In this document: in pieces, positions 12,159 to 23,769 of the stretch
How the letters are laid out: each line of letters begins with the position of its first letter
Position numbering within the stretch: the first letter of the stretch is position 1
Assembly: GCA_905221605.1 (NCBI GenBank)
Contig: CAJNDS010002536.1
Coordinates: forward strand, 1-62,000
Source of the DNA: Symbiodinium natans
Taxonomy: Eukaryota; Sar; Dinophyceae; Suessiales; Symbiodiniaceae
Length of the DNA stretch: 62,000 nt
Direction: 5' to 3'
The notes under the pieces: model-generated
What the model was told of the DNA's origin: nothing
Databases searched by the model: none
The model's input: the letters and a program-made list of their open reading frames with translations, nothing else
Translations under genes and position numbers: made by a program

Positions 12159-15100
12159 CTATTGGGCTTCATGCGTGCTGGCAGCTTCGGCTCTCAGTGT
12201 AAGAAACTCGTACATGTCACTGCACCAGGCTCCAGCTCGTTTGGATGTGTGGGGTGAGACTTTCATCGTGGTTGAACTTGCTTTCTTGAGCAGCTGCAAG
12301 GTGCAGCAAAATACCCACACAGCACACCGACAAAAACCTTAAGGGGCTAGACCAAAGTGTACCATGGTGCAGATCGAGTGGATCTCAACCCGTCCAAAGG
12401 CGGACCCGCGCATCCAAGGCAGTGGTTGGACGCGAAGAGCGTCGTGTAACTGTCCCAGCATGATCCTCGTCTGCTAAATGTGATGCTACCCTACCAGACC
12501 CCGAAAGGAGAGCACGGTTGAAGCCACTCTTCCTTGCTTTAGACGGTCATCAGTGTAGCCTTTAAAAACTGCAGGTGATTTACGCAGTTTTCGCATGTTC
12601 CGGACCGAATTTCTACCCCAGGTAATTTGCGAGGTTTTCGCTTGCTAAGGTTCAGGATTTCGGCGCCATCTGGGACCAGATACTACGTATGTTCCTTGGA
12701 GGCTTACCAACAAAAAACTGCAGCATTTGGCTTCCCCTCGAAATGGCGGATGGCGAGGGTTCCATCAAGAACCGGAACTCTATGCTACCCAAATGCGCAC
12801 CCAGCGTCTGGTATTGTATATGAAGTCGGGGCAGAAACCTCTTAGGAGGTGCGTTGGGCATGGCCTCAAGCGATGCGTCCGTAGGAGGGCCCAAGGTGTC
12901 CTCTCTTGGCACATGAGTGTCTCCAGTCATGCCACAAGGCCATCCCCCTCTCGAGACCTTGTAAAGATTCATCCCCTGTGGCTAAGCGCGACGACTGCTA
13001 GCAGAGCAACCTTTTTTAAACATTTGAGCACTGTCACCTTGATTTCATGGTAGAGGGATGCAAACTCCTTCAAGGCCTGGAACTTGAAGGCATTTCCTGA
13101 CGAACGGGTTCTTCAGAACTGCTGATTCTACCTTCTGGTCGGAGAAATTGGCACCATCGAGTCATGCAGGCATGGGCAGGCTAGGAAAGGCACCATGGTT
13201 TCACTGGACCGGCTGTCGTGTCATGGCATCATCTGACTGAAATCCCAGCCCCTGGGCTAGCAGATCAGCTTCGTGTTCAATCTAGCTAAACCCTTTTGCA
13301 TCCGGACTCCCGTGGGTGCTGCCAGAAACTGCCCAAGCACAGGTTCCCAGTGCTACTGACTGGACTCCCATACTCGGGCACAGTCTCAAACATGAGAACA
13401 AGATGATCATCTCGCAACATATCGTAGTGGAGATTCCTAAGCATGACGAAGTGTTCTTCAATCGTGTAAGTGGTCTAGCTAAACAATAAGCCCTAAACCC
13501 CATGAGCCCAGATGTGCCCAGGAGAGCCCAGGTTCCCAGTTGGATGAGAATGCGGGCGCGACGAGGATGATCCAGTGATAAGGACCATTCGGCGGTACCT
13601 GCATGGCGGCGCTGGATTGGTTTTCTTGTTTACTCAACTCCGAAGAAAAGCCATTGCGCATCTCGAGTCTACCAGTAAGAATGCCCAGTAGAAGGGAAGA
13701 AGCAAGCAGCAAGCTTCACTGGGCCCCAGAAAATCATTGCAAGCTTCTGAGCCTCGCTCAAACAATGTCTTTGGGGCGCCCTGAAAGTGCAAGCTAGCCA
13801 AAATTGCTGCGAAGGAGGGTTTCCAAACAATTGCACAGCTGACTCAACACCAAGATGCTCTGCAGGTGCTGCGCAGCTAAGGCCGGACATTGGAAGGCAG
13901 CATCCAGGTGACTATCGAACCTGTGAGGACGGCTGCTGAAGGGCATATGCGCTTCTTCTTCGAGGGCTTGGGGCTCCTGCGGTCAATTTTGCAGACACTG
14001 CGGTGCTATACGCGTAAGCGCCCATGCTGGAGTCTGCCCCAAGAATCTGCAGCTCATCCGGACAGATCGAACATGTAGGTTAGCCAGCTTCCAACTCCAA
14101 ACACGTTCGCGGGAACTAAATACTGCAAAATTGCGGTGGTTTCTGCATGTCCAGCCGCTACCAAGAATATGCCCAAACCTGCAAATCACACCATTTACCG
14201 CATGCCAGCCAGCTTGAAAGTGCTCCGTTCTTGGTGGCGCAGCGCTTGGCTGTCCACAGGATGCACGTATTCTACGACAGGATGTGAGGGTATGGAGCAG
14301 GCTATGGGCTGCAGATGCTGGAGATTGCCGCGTTTCCAGTACTTTAAGGGCTGTAACTTTAGTTGTTTGAGTAGTTTACAGGGTGTACCCAAATATTGCA
14401 CTTCACACTATCGATGTACTTTAGCCAGCTCGAAAGTGCTCCACATCATGGCAAATAAATACTCTTCATGTTGAAACACAAATCGTTTTTCATGGCACGA
14501 TCATCCTTCGCAGGTAAACTTGCAGATCTTGCAGCTTGCGCGGCTTCACAAGCAACGTGCCGGGGGCACAAACCCCCCCCCCCTCCTGTTTGACACTTGA
14601 TGGGTGCGACTAGTTTAGCAAGGATTCGTACGTTTAACGATCTCCCGTATATGGCAAGCTTGCAACCTGCGCCGATTAAAACAAAAACAGCGCGCGCCAG
14701 TCGACGGAAACAGCATGGAGTATCTCATTAGAGTCTCGTTCAGTCAGGCTTGTTTATGATGCTCTGGCAAACTGGGCGTTTCTGATGTGCTGTTTCTGAG
14801 TCGCAGTTTCTGATCCGCGATGCGCGTTTTCAGATTCGAATGGGTTTCTGATGCGCAGCTGCTGAGTTGCAGCTTCCGATTCTTGATCCGCAGCCACTCC
14901 CTCCATTCGCAAACACGTTGCGCGCATATGACAGGTTGAGAAAGGATTCGTGCGCAACTTGAGCAAGAAGTCCTTTGTTCATGCCCTGTTCTTCCTGATT
15001 AAGGGGACCTCAGGACTAGCACACTGCCGGAACAAAAGGACCACAGGACCGCGGGCCCAGGCTTGCCAGACCTAAGAAAAGGGAGAAGGGAGAGCCAGAC

Positions 15101-15453
15101 CTAGGAAAACAAGACGCCTAGACCCATCCGACTGCATAATTATACATACCCCAGAAGCTTCCTGCAAAGCCCTGCAAGGAAACTGCCGTATGTACCGGAC
15201 AGGAGGCAGCTGCAGCAGTGCTGTCAGCCAATGACCCAACCTCGAGGAGCTGGTTCGGTAGACAGCGCAATCAGCCCAAGTCTCTAAAACACAGCGTGGG
15301 TCTCATGTATTCCCAAATTTTGCGTGGTTGAATCGATTTTCCAGGCCCAGTTGCGCAGCGGCGCGGCTTTCCACACCGAAGCTGCCTGCCAGGTGCGCCC
15401 GGGCCTCCATCTCTTGAGCAAACTACACTGGGCTGTAAAGGTGTTGGCCGGGC
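12159..15453. other. No supported gene
   Basis: Presumably contains the 5' exons of the GT34 gene and 3' exons of the secreted-protein gene at 15.5 kb, but none stands out. A minus frame at 13479-13712 has a stretch (QVPPNGPYHWIILVAPAF) after a CATGCAG acceptor that could be an exon. C9 homopolymer at 14574-14583. Confidence 0.4.
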
Positions 15454-16035
15454 TTTGCACAGAGGTACAGTGTCAGTCTTGAGTGAAGACACTTCCCATT
15501 CAATGGCTTCGGACATGGCCTCGACTAATTGCTCCTTGCGCTACGCCGCTACGCTGCACTCATGACTGCCATTTTGCTGGGCTCACTCCCATGATCTCCC
15601 ATGCCTCCAAGGATGCGACAGTTGGCTCTCGCCACGCTGCCAAGGTTGCTGGATCCTTTGTGGCGATGAGGCACTCCTGTGACAGCATTGTCCACCCTAA
15701 CCCTAACCCCCTACGCCGTTTTGCGACCTGACTGCCCTTTGAGGATTCGGTCTTTAGGACTTGGGATCAGGTTAGCGTAGCCTATTTCGAAGCAGCAACA
15801 GCAGCTACAGCAACCGTTTCTGACAAGCTTTGGCGTTTAGAAGCTTGCGAAACCTTACGTGCATGCCGCTTCGGGCAGTCAAGTGAGGACATAGGAGCCC
15901 AGCGGCCAATTACTAGGTGACGATTGTCATCAGCAGGGCTGACTTGGCCTCTTCCAACAGTGGCACCACCACTCCCTCGTACGGGGACTGTGCTGCAGCC
16001 GGCAGCAAAGCCAAAGCAAGGGGCAGCAGCACCAT
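15454..16035 (-). CDS. Small secreted protein, unknown, 5' exons
   Basis: Exon 1 (16035-15922, 38 codons) starts MVLLPLALALLPAAAQSPYE, a textbook signal peptide with an AQ|S cleavage context, continues GVVVPLLEEAKSALLMTI and ends at a GT donor (ACAATC|GTCACC). A second exon near 15700-15587 reads LSQECLIATKDPATLAAWRE...EAWEIMG and ends at GGGA|GTGAGC. A third (15540-15454) reads RKEQLVEAMSEAIEWEVSSL and ends at TGCAAA|GCCCGG. The intron between exons 2 and 3 would be only 46 nt, which is short, so that junction is tentative. Further 3' exons are not found. No family recognised. Confidence 0.55.
15695..15714. repeat. Short CCCTAA telomere-like tract
   Basis: CCCTAACCCTAACCCCCTA on the plus strand. 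On the transcribed strand the TTAGGG copies directly precede the candidate second exon of the secreted-protein gene and supply an AG|GG acceptor-like sequence. Confidence 0.6.
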
Positions 16036-16512
16036 CGAGAGCTGTTGCGCAGGATGTCTTGCTGTATACAAAGGGCAGATGGGTTGGCTGACTCAAACTG
16101 CTACCCATGGTCACGCTATTATGAAGCCGAGCTACGGCAGCTCACCACAGCTGGCAGCATGTCACGGGGTGTGGGATCCCTTTTGTGATGAGTCGCTCAA
16201 GGGCTTGAACATGTTTCCCAGATAAGACGCCTTGTGCACCTTGGACCACACTGAAACCAAAGCCAGCTTGCCGCGCACTTGTGCAGCAGGTTTCTCAGGC
16301 TGCTGCCAGAAGCCCAGGCCAGCTGTCGAATCTCGGGGAAAAGGCGATGAAATCTACTTTGGGCATACTTCAGCAGCTAAGCCTGAAGCCCCACACAAGT
16401 GAGCTTGTACAGAACTGAATATTACACAAAGCAGCAACCCGTGCAACCTTGCAGGCGTGCTATGGCTATGCGTTGTTCTCGGGTTTTTCAGTCTAGTTGC
16501 CCTCATGATTGA

Positions 16513-16815
16513 CTAGTCCCAGCGCTGATCTCTCCATACTGACCGTTGGGGCTTGCCCGATGAACTTGGCGCTCCTTTGCACTGACAATCTGGCTCAGGA
16601 GCGCGCTCCACACGCAACCTCAGCAAATGTGCTGCTTGTTCGTCGGAGTCTTCAATCTCTTCATGATCTTCATGCCCTGGACATCCCTGGACCACTGCAA
16701 CGACTTCGAAGCCCTCCTTGAGCTGAAATGAATGCGTGCCTGCCCAAAATGCTCCGTTTCGGTCTTCACGACGAGCGACATCGATCATGCTAAGGTGTCC
16801 ACCCCATGGCCTCAA
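16513..16815 (-). CDS. Candidate exon, unknown acidic protein
   Basis: A 100-codon minus-strand frame reads MIDVARREDRNGAFWAGTHS, FQLKEGFEVVAVVQGCPG and an acidic patch HEDHEEIEDSDEQAAHLL before a stop at 16513. Composition is protein-like and alternate frames are poorer. No known motif. It could be a terminal exon of a gene whose other exons lie upstream. Confidence 0.42.
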   Translation of the reverse strand: MRPWGGHLSMIDVARREDRNGAFWAGTHSFQLKEGFEVVAVVQGCPGHEDHEEIEDSDEQAAHLLRLRVERAPEPDCQCKGAPSSSGKPQRSVWRDQRWD

Positions 16816-17696
16816 ACTACATTAAGCTGAATTCGCCTCGGCTTCCAGCCGAGAAGCGTCTATCTCCTCCCCTTTTTGCCCCGACCCCCAAACTTTCTGT
16901 ACACCCCCCCTCCCCCGGCCCTGGGACCCGTAAGACCCTTCTGGGACCCTCCTGGGACCCCCCCCTCTGACACCTTTGCCTGCGCCCTTGTCTCCCTCTG
17001 CTCTGGGCCGGCCCGGCTGCCGAGGCGGCGCGCAAGCGTTTAAAACTAAGCTACTCAGCTACTATCCTCAGGTCTAAGCCGCCAGCACGCAGCTGTGCTG
17101 CCGGCCGTCTGGGTCCACCTTGGTGGCATGCACCTGGGTTCAAAGCACAGCGTATGCGGATCACGCGGCATAGGGTGGAGCAGGCAAACGGCTTGCAGTG
17201 CAGAGCTTGCGATGCATCTTTAGGGAGAGGGTACCGGTACTTTAAAATCTTTAGAAACTGTAGAGCGCGCGCTGGGAAGGGCCGAAGGTCACAGCTGCCT
17301 TTTTTTCGCCTCCATTCGCCTTCAGATCGCGCTTGGCGACACCGGCCTTCAGAGAAGCGAGCAGGGGCAAGATGAAGGGACATGATGATGCAAAGCGTGA
17401 TGCTCAAGACCTTGCGCCTCGGACAATCAAAAGGGGCAGCACTGCTGTTCCACATTCTTTGATTCAATTCAAAACATGTCTGATCACACGTCTGGGAGTC
17501 GCTCGCAACTTCGTCCATCTCAGGGCCGCCAAGTCCAGCCATCTCCGGATGGGCGACCTCCAAAGGGCTCGCTGGACATGGTCCACGATCATTGGTGTGT
17601 GACCCTTCCGTGGGTGTCCATTTTCAGCAACGGGCTTGCATCCTTTCCCTCGTTGCCCTTTACCTTCAGGATCTGATATATCATTACAAGTCTCAC

Positions 17697-17858
17697 GATC
17701 GTCAAGGCCCACAGCATGCATGGGCTCCTGAACTCCACCATCAACTCAAGCTCTGACAGCACCATCCCTCCCTGAACCTGGATGATGAGTCCACGCTCGG
17801 CACGGCCAGCTGGCACGGCCACCTCCACTGATGAACCCTTTTTTGCAGCTTGCCTCTT
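17697..17858 (-). CDS. Candidate internal exon, unknown
   Basis: The minus frame reads AKKGSSVEVAVPAGRAERGL, then IIQVQGGMVLSELELMVEFR and SPCMLWALTI, and ends at a strong canonical donor (GACGATC|GTGAGACTT). The acceptor is not certain. The beta-strand-like pattern and the donor favour coding, but no domain is recognised. Confidence 0.38.
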
Positions 17859-18737
17859 TATTTGGTAATTGCAGCAGACCGTCTGGGGGACTGATGAAGG
17901 TTGGGCCCTCACAGCAAGGGCTGCTCAAAGAGAGCAGGTGCAACACAACTGGATCATGTGCACAGCACCTTTCACCCTCGTTGTACTTACTTGGAACACA
18001 GGCCCATGTTTGGTGCGATGCTCATCTGAGACTGGCGCTGCCGGGTTTCCGCCCTTGGCTTTGGGTGTTCCCTTGGCCTCAGAGACGTATTGGCACGCTA
18101 GGGATTTTCGGTACAAGAGTCTCTGGGTGGTGGTATTTGGATTCTCAGAACCTGTGCAACCCCTGTTTGCAGGCACTGAAGCAGCGCGTGCTCGCATACT
18201 TCCAGTGCCCATGGCAGGCCAGATTTTCGACATGCTGACGCCGCAGCCCCCGCACTGTGTCCTGTAGCTTGATGGGCTTTCCGTCCCCTTACTCAACCAA
18301 CCACTGCTCGCACCACAGCCTCTCAGAAAAGGCGCAGCCTGCAATACCCGATAAAAAGAACCGGTTGTGCCTGCAAGACTGTGGCTTAGGCTTTGTCTGA
18401 GGTCCAGTGCCCGACTTCGAGCAACAAAGGCCCAGTAACGGTTCAGTAACGCAGAGCTGTGGCCCCTGCCACAGCCTTGGCAGCTCCTCCTGAGCAACCA
18501 AAGGTGAGGGCTGAGGGATGCTGAGGGCTTCCGTCTTGCTGCCACGGCTGCTGAACACAAAGCCCATCAACCAGCCTATGTTGCAGCCACTCAAACCCTC
18601 TGGAGCCAAGCCGTCGACCTCCCAATGGCGAACGGCGATGAGTGACATGGAAAACGCTCCAGCGTTTTGGATGTCGCTCTGCTCAACTCAACCTCTTTGC
18701 CTCTAGGTCTCTCTTTGTATCTCACGCAATGATGTAG

Positions 18738-18766
18738 TTGTGAGTGTGTGTGTGTGTGTGTGTGCG
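18738..18766. repeat. (TG)n microsatellite
   Basis: An uninterrupted GTGTGTGTGTGTGTGTGTG run in non-coding sequence. Confidence 0.9.
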
Positions 18767-20589
18767 TGATGCACACGTGTCGTGCACTGATGCGATCAAC
18801 CTGATCACGCCCGAATTGCACGCAGCCTGTCCTTTCTTGCCGCCTTTGCCCGTGGGGGGTGTCTGGCCAGCCTCAGGCGCCTGCACATGGCAGGGGGGAA
18901 ACAGGCGTAACAAGGACTAAATCCCCAGAATCTAGCCCGAACCTCCAGAACCAATGGGCCCCGAACTCACAGAATGCAAGCAGCGCCTCCACACCGATCA
19001 CAGCAGCCAAGCGTGAGCGGATCACCAGTGTCACTCCATCCCGGACCTCCTGTTTGTCCAGGTGTTGTACTTAGGGGTCATGACGTGCTGAGAACCCATG
19101 ATGCAGCTACGAGAACTGTGATGGCAGTCATGTTGAGCATCCAGAACTCGCCACTTCAGGTGCCAATCAAACAGAACGACAAACATGCAGGTGTTCGGGA
19201 CTGTTCGGATGCGTTACGACGGAGAATGGATACTGTTTACGGGATCTCATGGGTCCTTTTCCCCATTTTGGGTGTGAGGGCATGTGAGACTTGGGGCGGG
19301 ACCTGGCGTTCCTCAGTACTTTCGGACCCCAACATCGGCAGGACGTCTTCGGGCGGCCTCTTGGGCCCTTGCGGGACGAGTCTGATATGGTCGTGTGACT
19401 CAATCCTAGTCATCCAAACGGGGTCGCGGAATGTAGGTAGCTAGCTTCGTGTCCACAACAACGGCGACATTTTGCCGGCGCCAAGCTAGGGCCGTGCCAG
19501 CACAAAACATGGTGACTTTCAACTCCGCTGTTACCTCTTAGCTCGCAATGCCGAGAGGAGAGGCAAGAGCCAAGCTAGCGGTGCACATCCAGAATGTTAA
19601 TTTAGTAAAAAACAAAAAAAGAACCAGAGGGCAGAAGCCAACGGGCTGTAATCCAGAATCCAGAAATTGGAGCGGCGTGGAGCAGATCGGGGAATTGACC
19701 GAGGCGCAAGCCTCCTGTTCAAGACTGTTCCGATGCTTCTTACACTGTGTATGCTATCGAGTGGCAAGGGCTACACCCGCGCCTTGGAGTTTTTGGAAAT
19801 GTAGATAGGAGGGGCGGGGGCGCCTCATAACGAAATTCTAAACTTGACCTGAGCACTCATAGTCTTATCCAGCGGCCAGCCCACATTTGTTCTGTCGCCT
19901 TCTCGGGACGCGCAACTTCACCTAACACGCCGCGATTTCCGCCTTGCTGCCTGCGAAGGTCCATGACGACGCGCTTCGAAGCTTTCGCCGGCTCTTGGGC
20001 TTCTGAATTGAGTCGTTGTCAAAAACCCGTTTTGAAATCGTTATCCTACATCTCATCCTAAGCAAATCACTGCGGCCGCCTACTAAACTTACTTGAAGGT
20101 CTGAGAAGTAAACATGGACGAACATGAAGCTAGGACTTTTGTAGCTCAACAAACAAGCTGTGAAACTCCCCCTTCACACCTACATGCCTCGGTTCGGTAC
20201 CTCAGGCTGTTTGGGGAGGCTCGGAAGTTCTGGGGCTAATGGCTGACTGCCCTGAATTGTTACGGGTAGAGTATCGGTGGGGGTATCGGTAGGGTATCGG
20301 TAACGTAGCACTCAGGCACCCTGCTAAGAACTTGATCTTGCACGGCTTCTATTGTTGAAACGTGCTTAGGGTTTGGGGTTTCGGCTCTCACAGAGGACAA
20401 GCTATGCTGAGCACTGTTCAGGGTATCGGGCGGGGTATCAGTAATCGACCTGGTTCACACAAACCGCTGCGGCCCTTCTGTTCAACATATGTAAACCACT
20501 GCGGCCGCCCAGAGAAAACAAGGCTTTCAGACACGGTGGGTCGGGGCAAGAGGTGGCCTAATTGAACGGGTTTTTGATTTTGACTCAAT

Positions 20590-20689
20590 TTGGGATGTTC
20601 CCTTAGACTCACAGTCCTTAATAGGGATTATACTACCCCCTATGATAATCCCTACTAAGGACTGATCGTACAAAGGGGGAACATCCCAA
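20590..20689. mobile_element. ~100 bp foldback (MITE-like) element
   Basis: Perfect 13 bp terminal inverted repeats TTGGGATGTTCCC (20590-20602) and its complement (20677-20689). An inner pair, AGTCCTTAATAGGGATTAT (20613-20631) against 20645-20663, has one mismatch, and the loop is about 13 nt. No coding capacity. The structure fits a miniature inverted-repeat element. I see no convincing target-site duplication, so mobility is inferred. Confidence 0.65.
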
Positions 20690-20711
20690 TCCTGAATACT
20701 TCTGATTACCC

Positions 20712-20741
20712 CACTAAACCCCAAACCCTAAACCCTAAACC
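20712..20741. repeat. Interstitial CCCTAAA telomere-like repeat
   Basis: About four copies of CCCTAAA with one variant (CCCCAAA), 23 bp from the foldback element. A matching tract in the opposite orientation (GGGTTTAGGGTTTAGG) lies at 20846-20862, so the two face each other across about 100 bp. Confidence 0.8.
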
Positions 20742-20840
20742 GCGGCTGGTTAAGCCTTGAAGTCGGCCAGGGGCTTCTCGACCCGCTCGCTGCCAATGGA
20801 CAGGCGCGAATCCGACCACTTCAAGGTCTCGCCTTTGGGA

Positions 20841-20862
20841 GGGTTCAGGGTTTAGGGTTTAG
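20841..20862. repeat. Inverted TTTAGGG telomere-like repeat
   Basis: Two to three copies of TTTAGGG, inverted relative to the tract at 20712-20741. Confidence 0.75.
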
Positions 20863-21754
20863 GAACAGTGAGAATTTTTCTGGCTTTTTAAGGGCAACAG
20901 TGAGTATTCCTGGCTCTTAAGGCTAAGGGCTGAGTATCAAAGGGCTGAATACGAACAAAAGCCATCACCACGTCACTACGACTAGGACATGCGTGAAACC
21001 GGGGATGTCAATGAGAGCCGAGTCGGAAGGCAAACATCACCTGCAAGCCCCCCTAACCCTCCCCCAATCTCCAATGACATCAAAATTGCCAAGCTGCACC
21101 GCTTGCTTGTGAGCGGCGGGCCTGGGCTGACAGAAGCTCGAACAACTTGTCTAACATTGAGATGCGTTGAAGTTTCGTCGGTTTCGTGCTCGCTTAGCCG
21201 CGCAGTGCATGCCTGGAGCAAAAAGGCGTGCGAAGCAGGGTTGGGTTGCAGAAAACACCTCTCACAATCACAGCCTGTTCTCTCCCTTCCCAGAACACCC
21301 TAGACTCCTAGACATGAGCCATCACAGCTAAAGGCGGAAGGTACCCAAGGTTCTGGGGTGCTAGCCAGCACCATGCACGGCCAGGATTTCGAGGGTGTCC
21401 TGGAACAGCCGATGTTGTAGAGTCCCTAGGGAGGTTTGTTTTCAGCCTTTTGTTGAGGAGTTGAAGGCCTGTGAATCCACTGTTTGCTGCAACGCCACCC
21501 CGTCTTGAAGACTACATGGCGACTTTCCACAGCGCCACGTGCACCCTGTCGAAGAAAACGCTCGTTGTCCAATCACACAGCGTTGCCCTCACGAATTCGA
21601 ACCGTGGCGGCGACTATGGCAGTGGCGTCGTGCACGGTGTGCGCAAAGATTCCAGATTTTCATGAGGCTACACTATGCTTGAGCTAGTGGCTTCTGACGG
21701 TTTTGGCGAGTTTAGAGTGACAAGCCCCACAGTTTCGACAAAGCTGTCATGCTT

Positions 21755-22126
21755 CTAGAGATGGCACGGAGGAGCACCTCCTAGAAGGGTCACAGTTGCA
21801 GCGGGCCTTGACATGTCGTGCGTACACGCAAAGCTAGAGAAGCTCTTAACAACTTCGTCCCCCGCGCCCGCCTTTGGCAGCGAGTCGTTCTTGCCGGAGG
21901 GCTCAGGGATGATGTTTTCTTTGTCTTTCTCATCCTGACAGAGAAGTGCTTGCAACTCATATGCCCGGATGTAACCCCAAGCTCCATGGCCTCCTGAAGG
22001 CATCAAAGTGAAACGTTAGTAGGATGTCTAGGTCCCCCCCGCCCGCACCTCTGCCTGGAGCAAACCTTTGAAGCGCTCCGCCAGCATGTCCTCGCAAGCA
22101 TTTCCCGAGTTGCCGATGCTCTGACC
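21755..22126 (-). CDS. Unknown protein, two joined 3' exons
   Basis: Exon 22126-22049 (26 codons) begins after CCCGTAG and reads GQSIGNSGNACEDMLAERFK, GLLQAE, ending at a GT donor (GCAGAG|GTGCGG). It joins in phase 0 to an exon starting at 21934 (CTGTCAG|GAT) that reads DEKDKENIIPEPSGKNDSLP, then KAGAGDEVVK, and runs to a stop at 21755. The tail is charged and probably disordered. No family recognised. Upstream exons are unknown. Confidence 0.5.
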
Positions 22127-22544
22127 CTACGGGAGGGCGGCTGGCGCTTCTTTTGCCGGTCTAGCTGTGAAGGCAAGGGGCGGTGCGTTAAATTTAAAGT
22201 GGTTGCAAGGCCACGCTCGCAGGTGGAGCTGCCAACTGCGGCACAAGAACTTGGATGCCGTTCATGCGTGGACCCATCTTGGCCTTGGCATCTTATTAAT
22301 CGAGCCTTGCTCAGCCATCTGGGATGTGACGCACGGAAGCGGCTGAAGCGTCTGGCAAGCAAACTGCACTACACTTGCACCAGAAGCGCTCGTTACAAGC
22401 CGGTGCTTGCGCCGCTAGCGAACGCTCAGTCGGCTGCACGTGGCACTGCAGGTGTGGGATGAAGCCAGTAGGGTCACAGCTGATCCCGTTGTTGCCTGTG
22501 GCAACACTCACTTCCCTTTGTGGTCGTTCGTTTTCGGCGCGTCT

Positions 22545-22916
22545 TCATTGGTCCGTCTCATCGTCGTCCAACTCGTCTTCTTTCGCCTCGTTGTTGGCCT
22601 GAGCTTCTGCTAGTCTATTCTTGGCCGGCTCGGCTCAGTGGCAAGAGAAATGCAAGGTGCTCTGCTGCCATGTAATTGTAGGTGACAGTATTCGGTTGTC
22701 CAGGCCATGGGAGTGTTGTTCTACTCGGTCTTTTCCCCCAGCGCAAGATTCATGACATCCGGGTCCAGCGGCTGCGGCGGTCTTCTTGTAATCCAGGACT
22801 GGGGCTTGAACAAAAGAATATCTTTTGTAGAGAACAACGTTCTTGTCTTTCATCATGCTCCAGTCATCGTCAGGTTTCGGGGAAGGGGACCGATGCAGTA
22901 GCCTCAGCTGCCTCAT
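22545..22916 (-). CDS. Unknown protein, acidic C-terminus
   Basis: A terminal exon (about 22640-22545) reads AEPAKNRLAEAQANNEAKED, then ELDDDETDQ and TGA, a strongly acidic end. An upstream frame near 22905-22810 contains PKPDDDWSMMKDKNVVLYK. The two are in the right order on the minus strand, but the exon borders between them were not resolved, so treating them as one gene is inference. Confidence 0.4.
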
Positions 22917-22946
22917 CTCCCGGCAGACCAGGCCATGGCATCTAAA

Positions 22947-23712
22947 CTATTGGTAGTGGCCGCTTCGGATCTGTTCCTGAATGAAGCCTTTTGCGGCCAC
23001 CATGTATTCAATCCATTCACCTGCGAGACTTGCCACCGGCAAATGGTCAGGGTGTCCGAAGTCAAGTACCAAGCCAAGGCTGATGCTTAGTGACAGCGGC
23101 GCTCAGACGTGTTGATCCACCCAACCGCCTGAAATTGCGCGAGGGTCTGGTTCTTCGTGGCCACCATCTCTGTGGCAGCCTTACTTGAACGAATTAGCCG
23201 TGCAAGCTGTCCAGTGTGGGTAGAGTCTTTTGTGTGTTTGTTTGTGTGTGCCATGGCATACAAGGAAGCAATTACTTGAATCTGCCTGCATGAGCGCAGC
23301 AAGCTCCTTCTTCACTTGAGGGATTGCCTAGGAGCATGGAGGCGCCCTTCTCGCACTCGCCAAGGCCTGCACAACGGCTGCAGGAATGAGATCAGCTTGA
23401 CACCCAATACCAACCACAGAACCCTCTCTCTGTATCCACCAGCTCTGGCAGCCTTTTCGTGAGTGCAGAGTAGTTAGAGTCGTCGAAGTTGCAGATACTG
23501 TCTTGGTCGCAACCCTAAGTACCCTGCGGCGCCCAGGAGCGCAGCTTGGAGTTCTTTCTCTTTGCTGAATTGTTACGAAGTTGGGGAGCCTCAATTGAAA
23601 GGTCCGAAAGCATCTGCTTAACAGGGCTCAATCCTCACCTCACCAGGATCACAAGGTCATCCGGCCCCAGTTCTTCGTCCTCCGCTCCGTGGCATAGTGT
23701 GGTCGATGCAAG
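22947..23712 (-). CDS. Unknown multi-exon protein
   Basis: Good exons in order: 23712-23639 (LASTTLCHGAEDEELGPDDL VILV, ending GTGAG|GTGAGG); 23327-23276 (AIPQVKKELAALMQADS); about 23198-23105 (KAATEMVATKNQTLAQFQAV GWINTS); and about 23085 to the TAG at 22947 (ISLGLVLDFGHPDHLPVASL...GEWIEYMVAAKGFIQEQIRS). The intron between exons 2 and 3 is bounded by the direct repeat TTCAAGTAA, so its exact cut is ambiguous. The antisense of the last exon is also open and shows a CxxC-like pattern; I prefer minus because the other exons align on that strand. Function unknown. Confidence 0.48.
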
Positions 23713-23769
23713 CTTTGTTTATCTGACCGGGCAATTTTGTGTTGATGTAGAAAACTAGGTTGTGGGGTG

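Larger units (their letters stand above)
17900..21754. other. No supported gene; repeats only
   Basis: Open frames (for example a 211-codon minus frame ending at 17925) have no recognisable features. A TG dinucleotide run, a foldback element, telomere-like repeats and short GGTATCGG-type repeats (20270-20445) are present; the larger ones are listed separately. Confidence 0.45.

Noticed and set aside
22955-23090. Plus-strand frame with CETCHRQM, a zinc-finger-like CxxC pattern
   Set aside because: The antisense reading ISLGLVLDFGHPDHLP fits a series of minus-strand exons on the same strand; kept only as an alternative.
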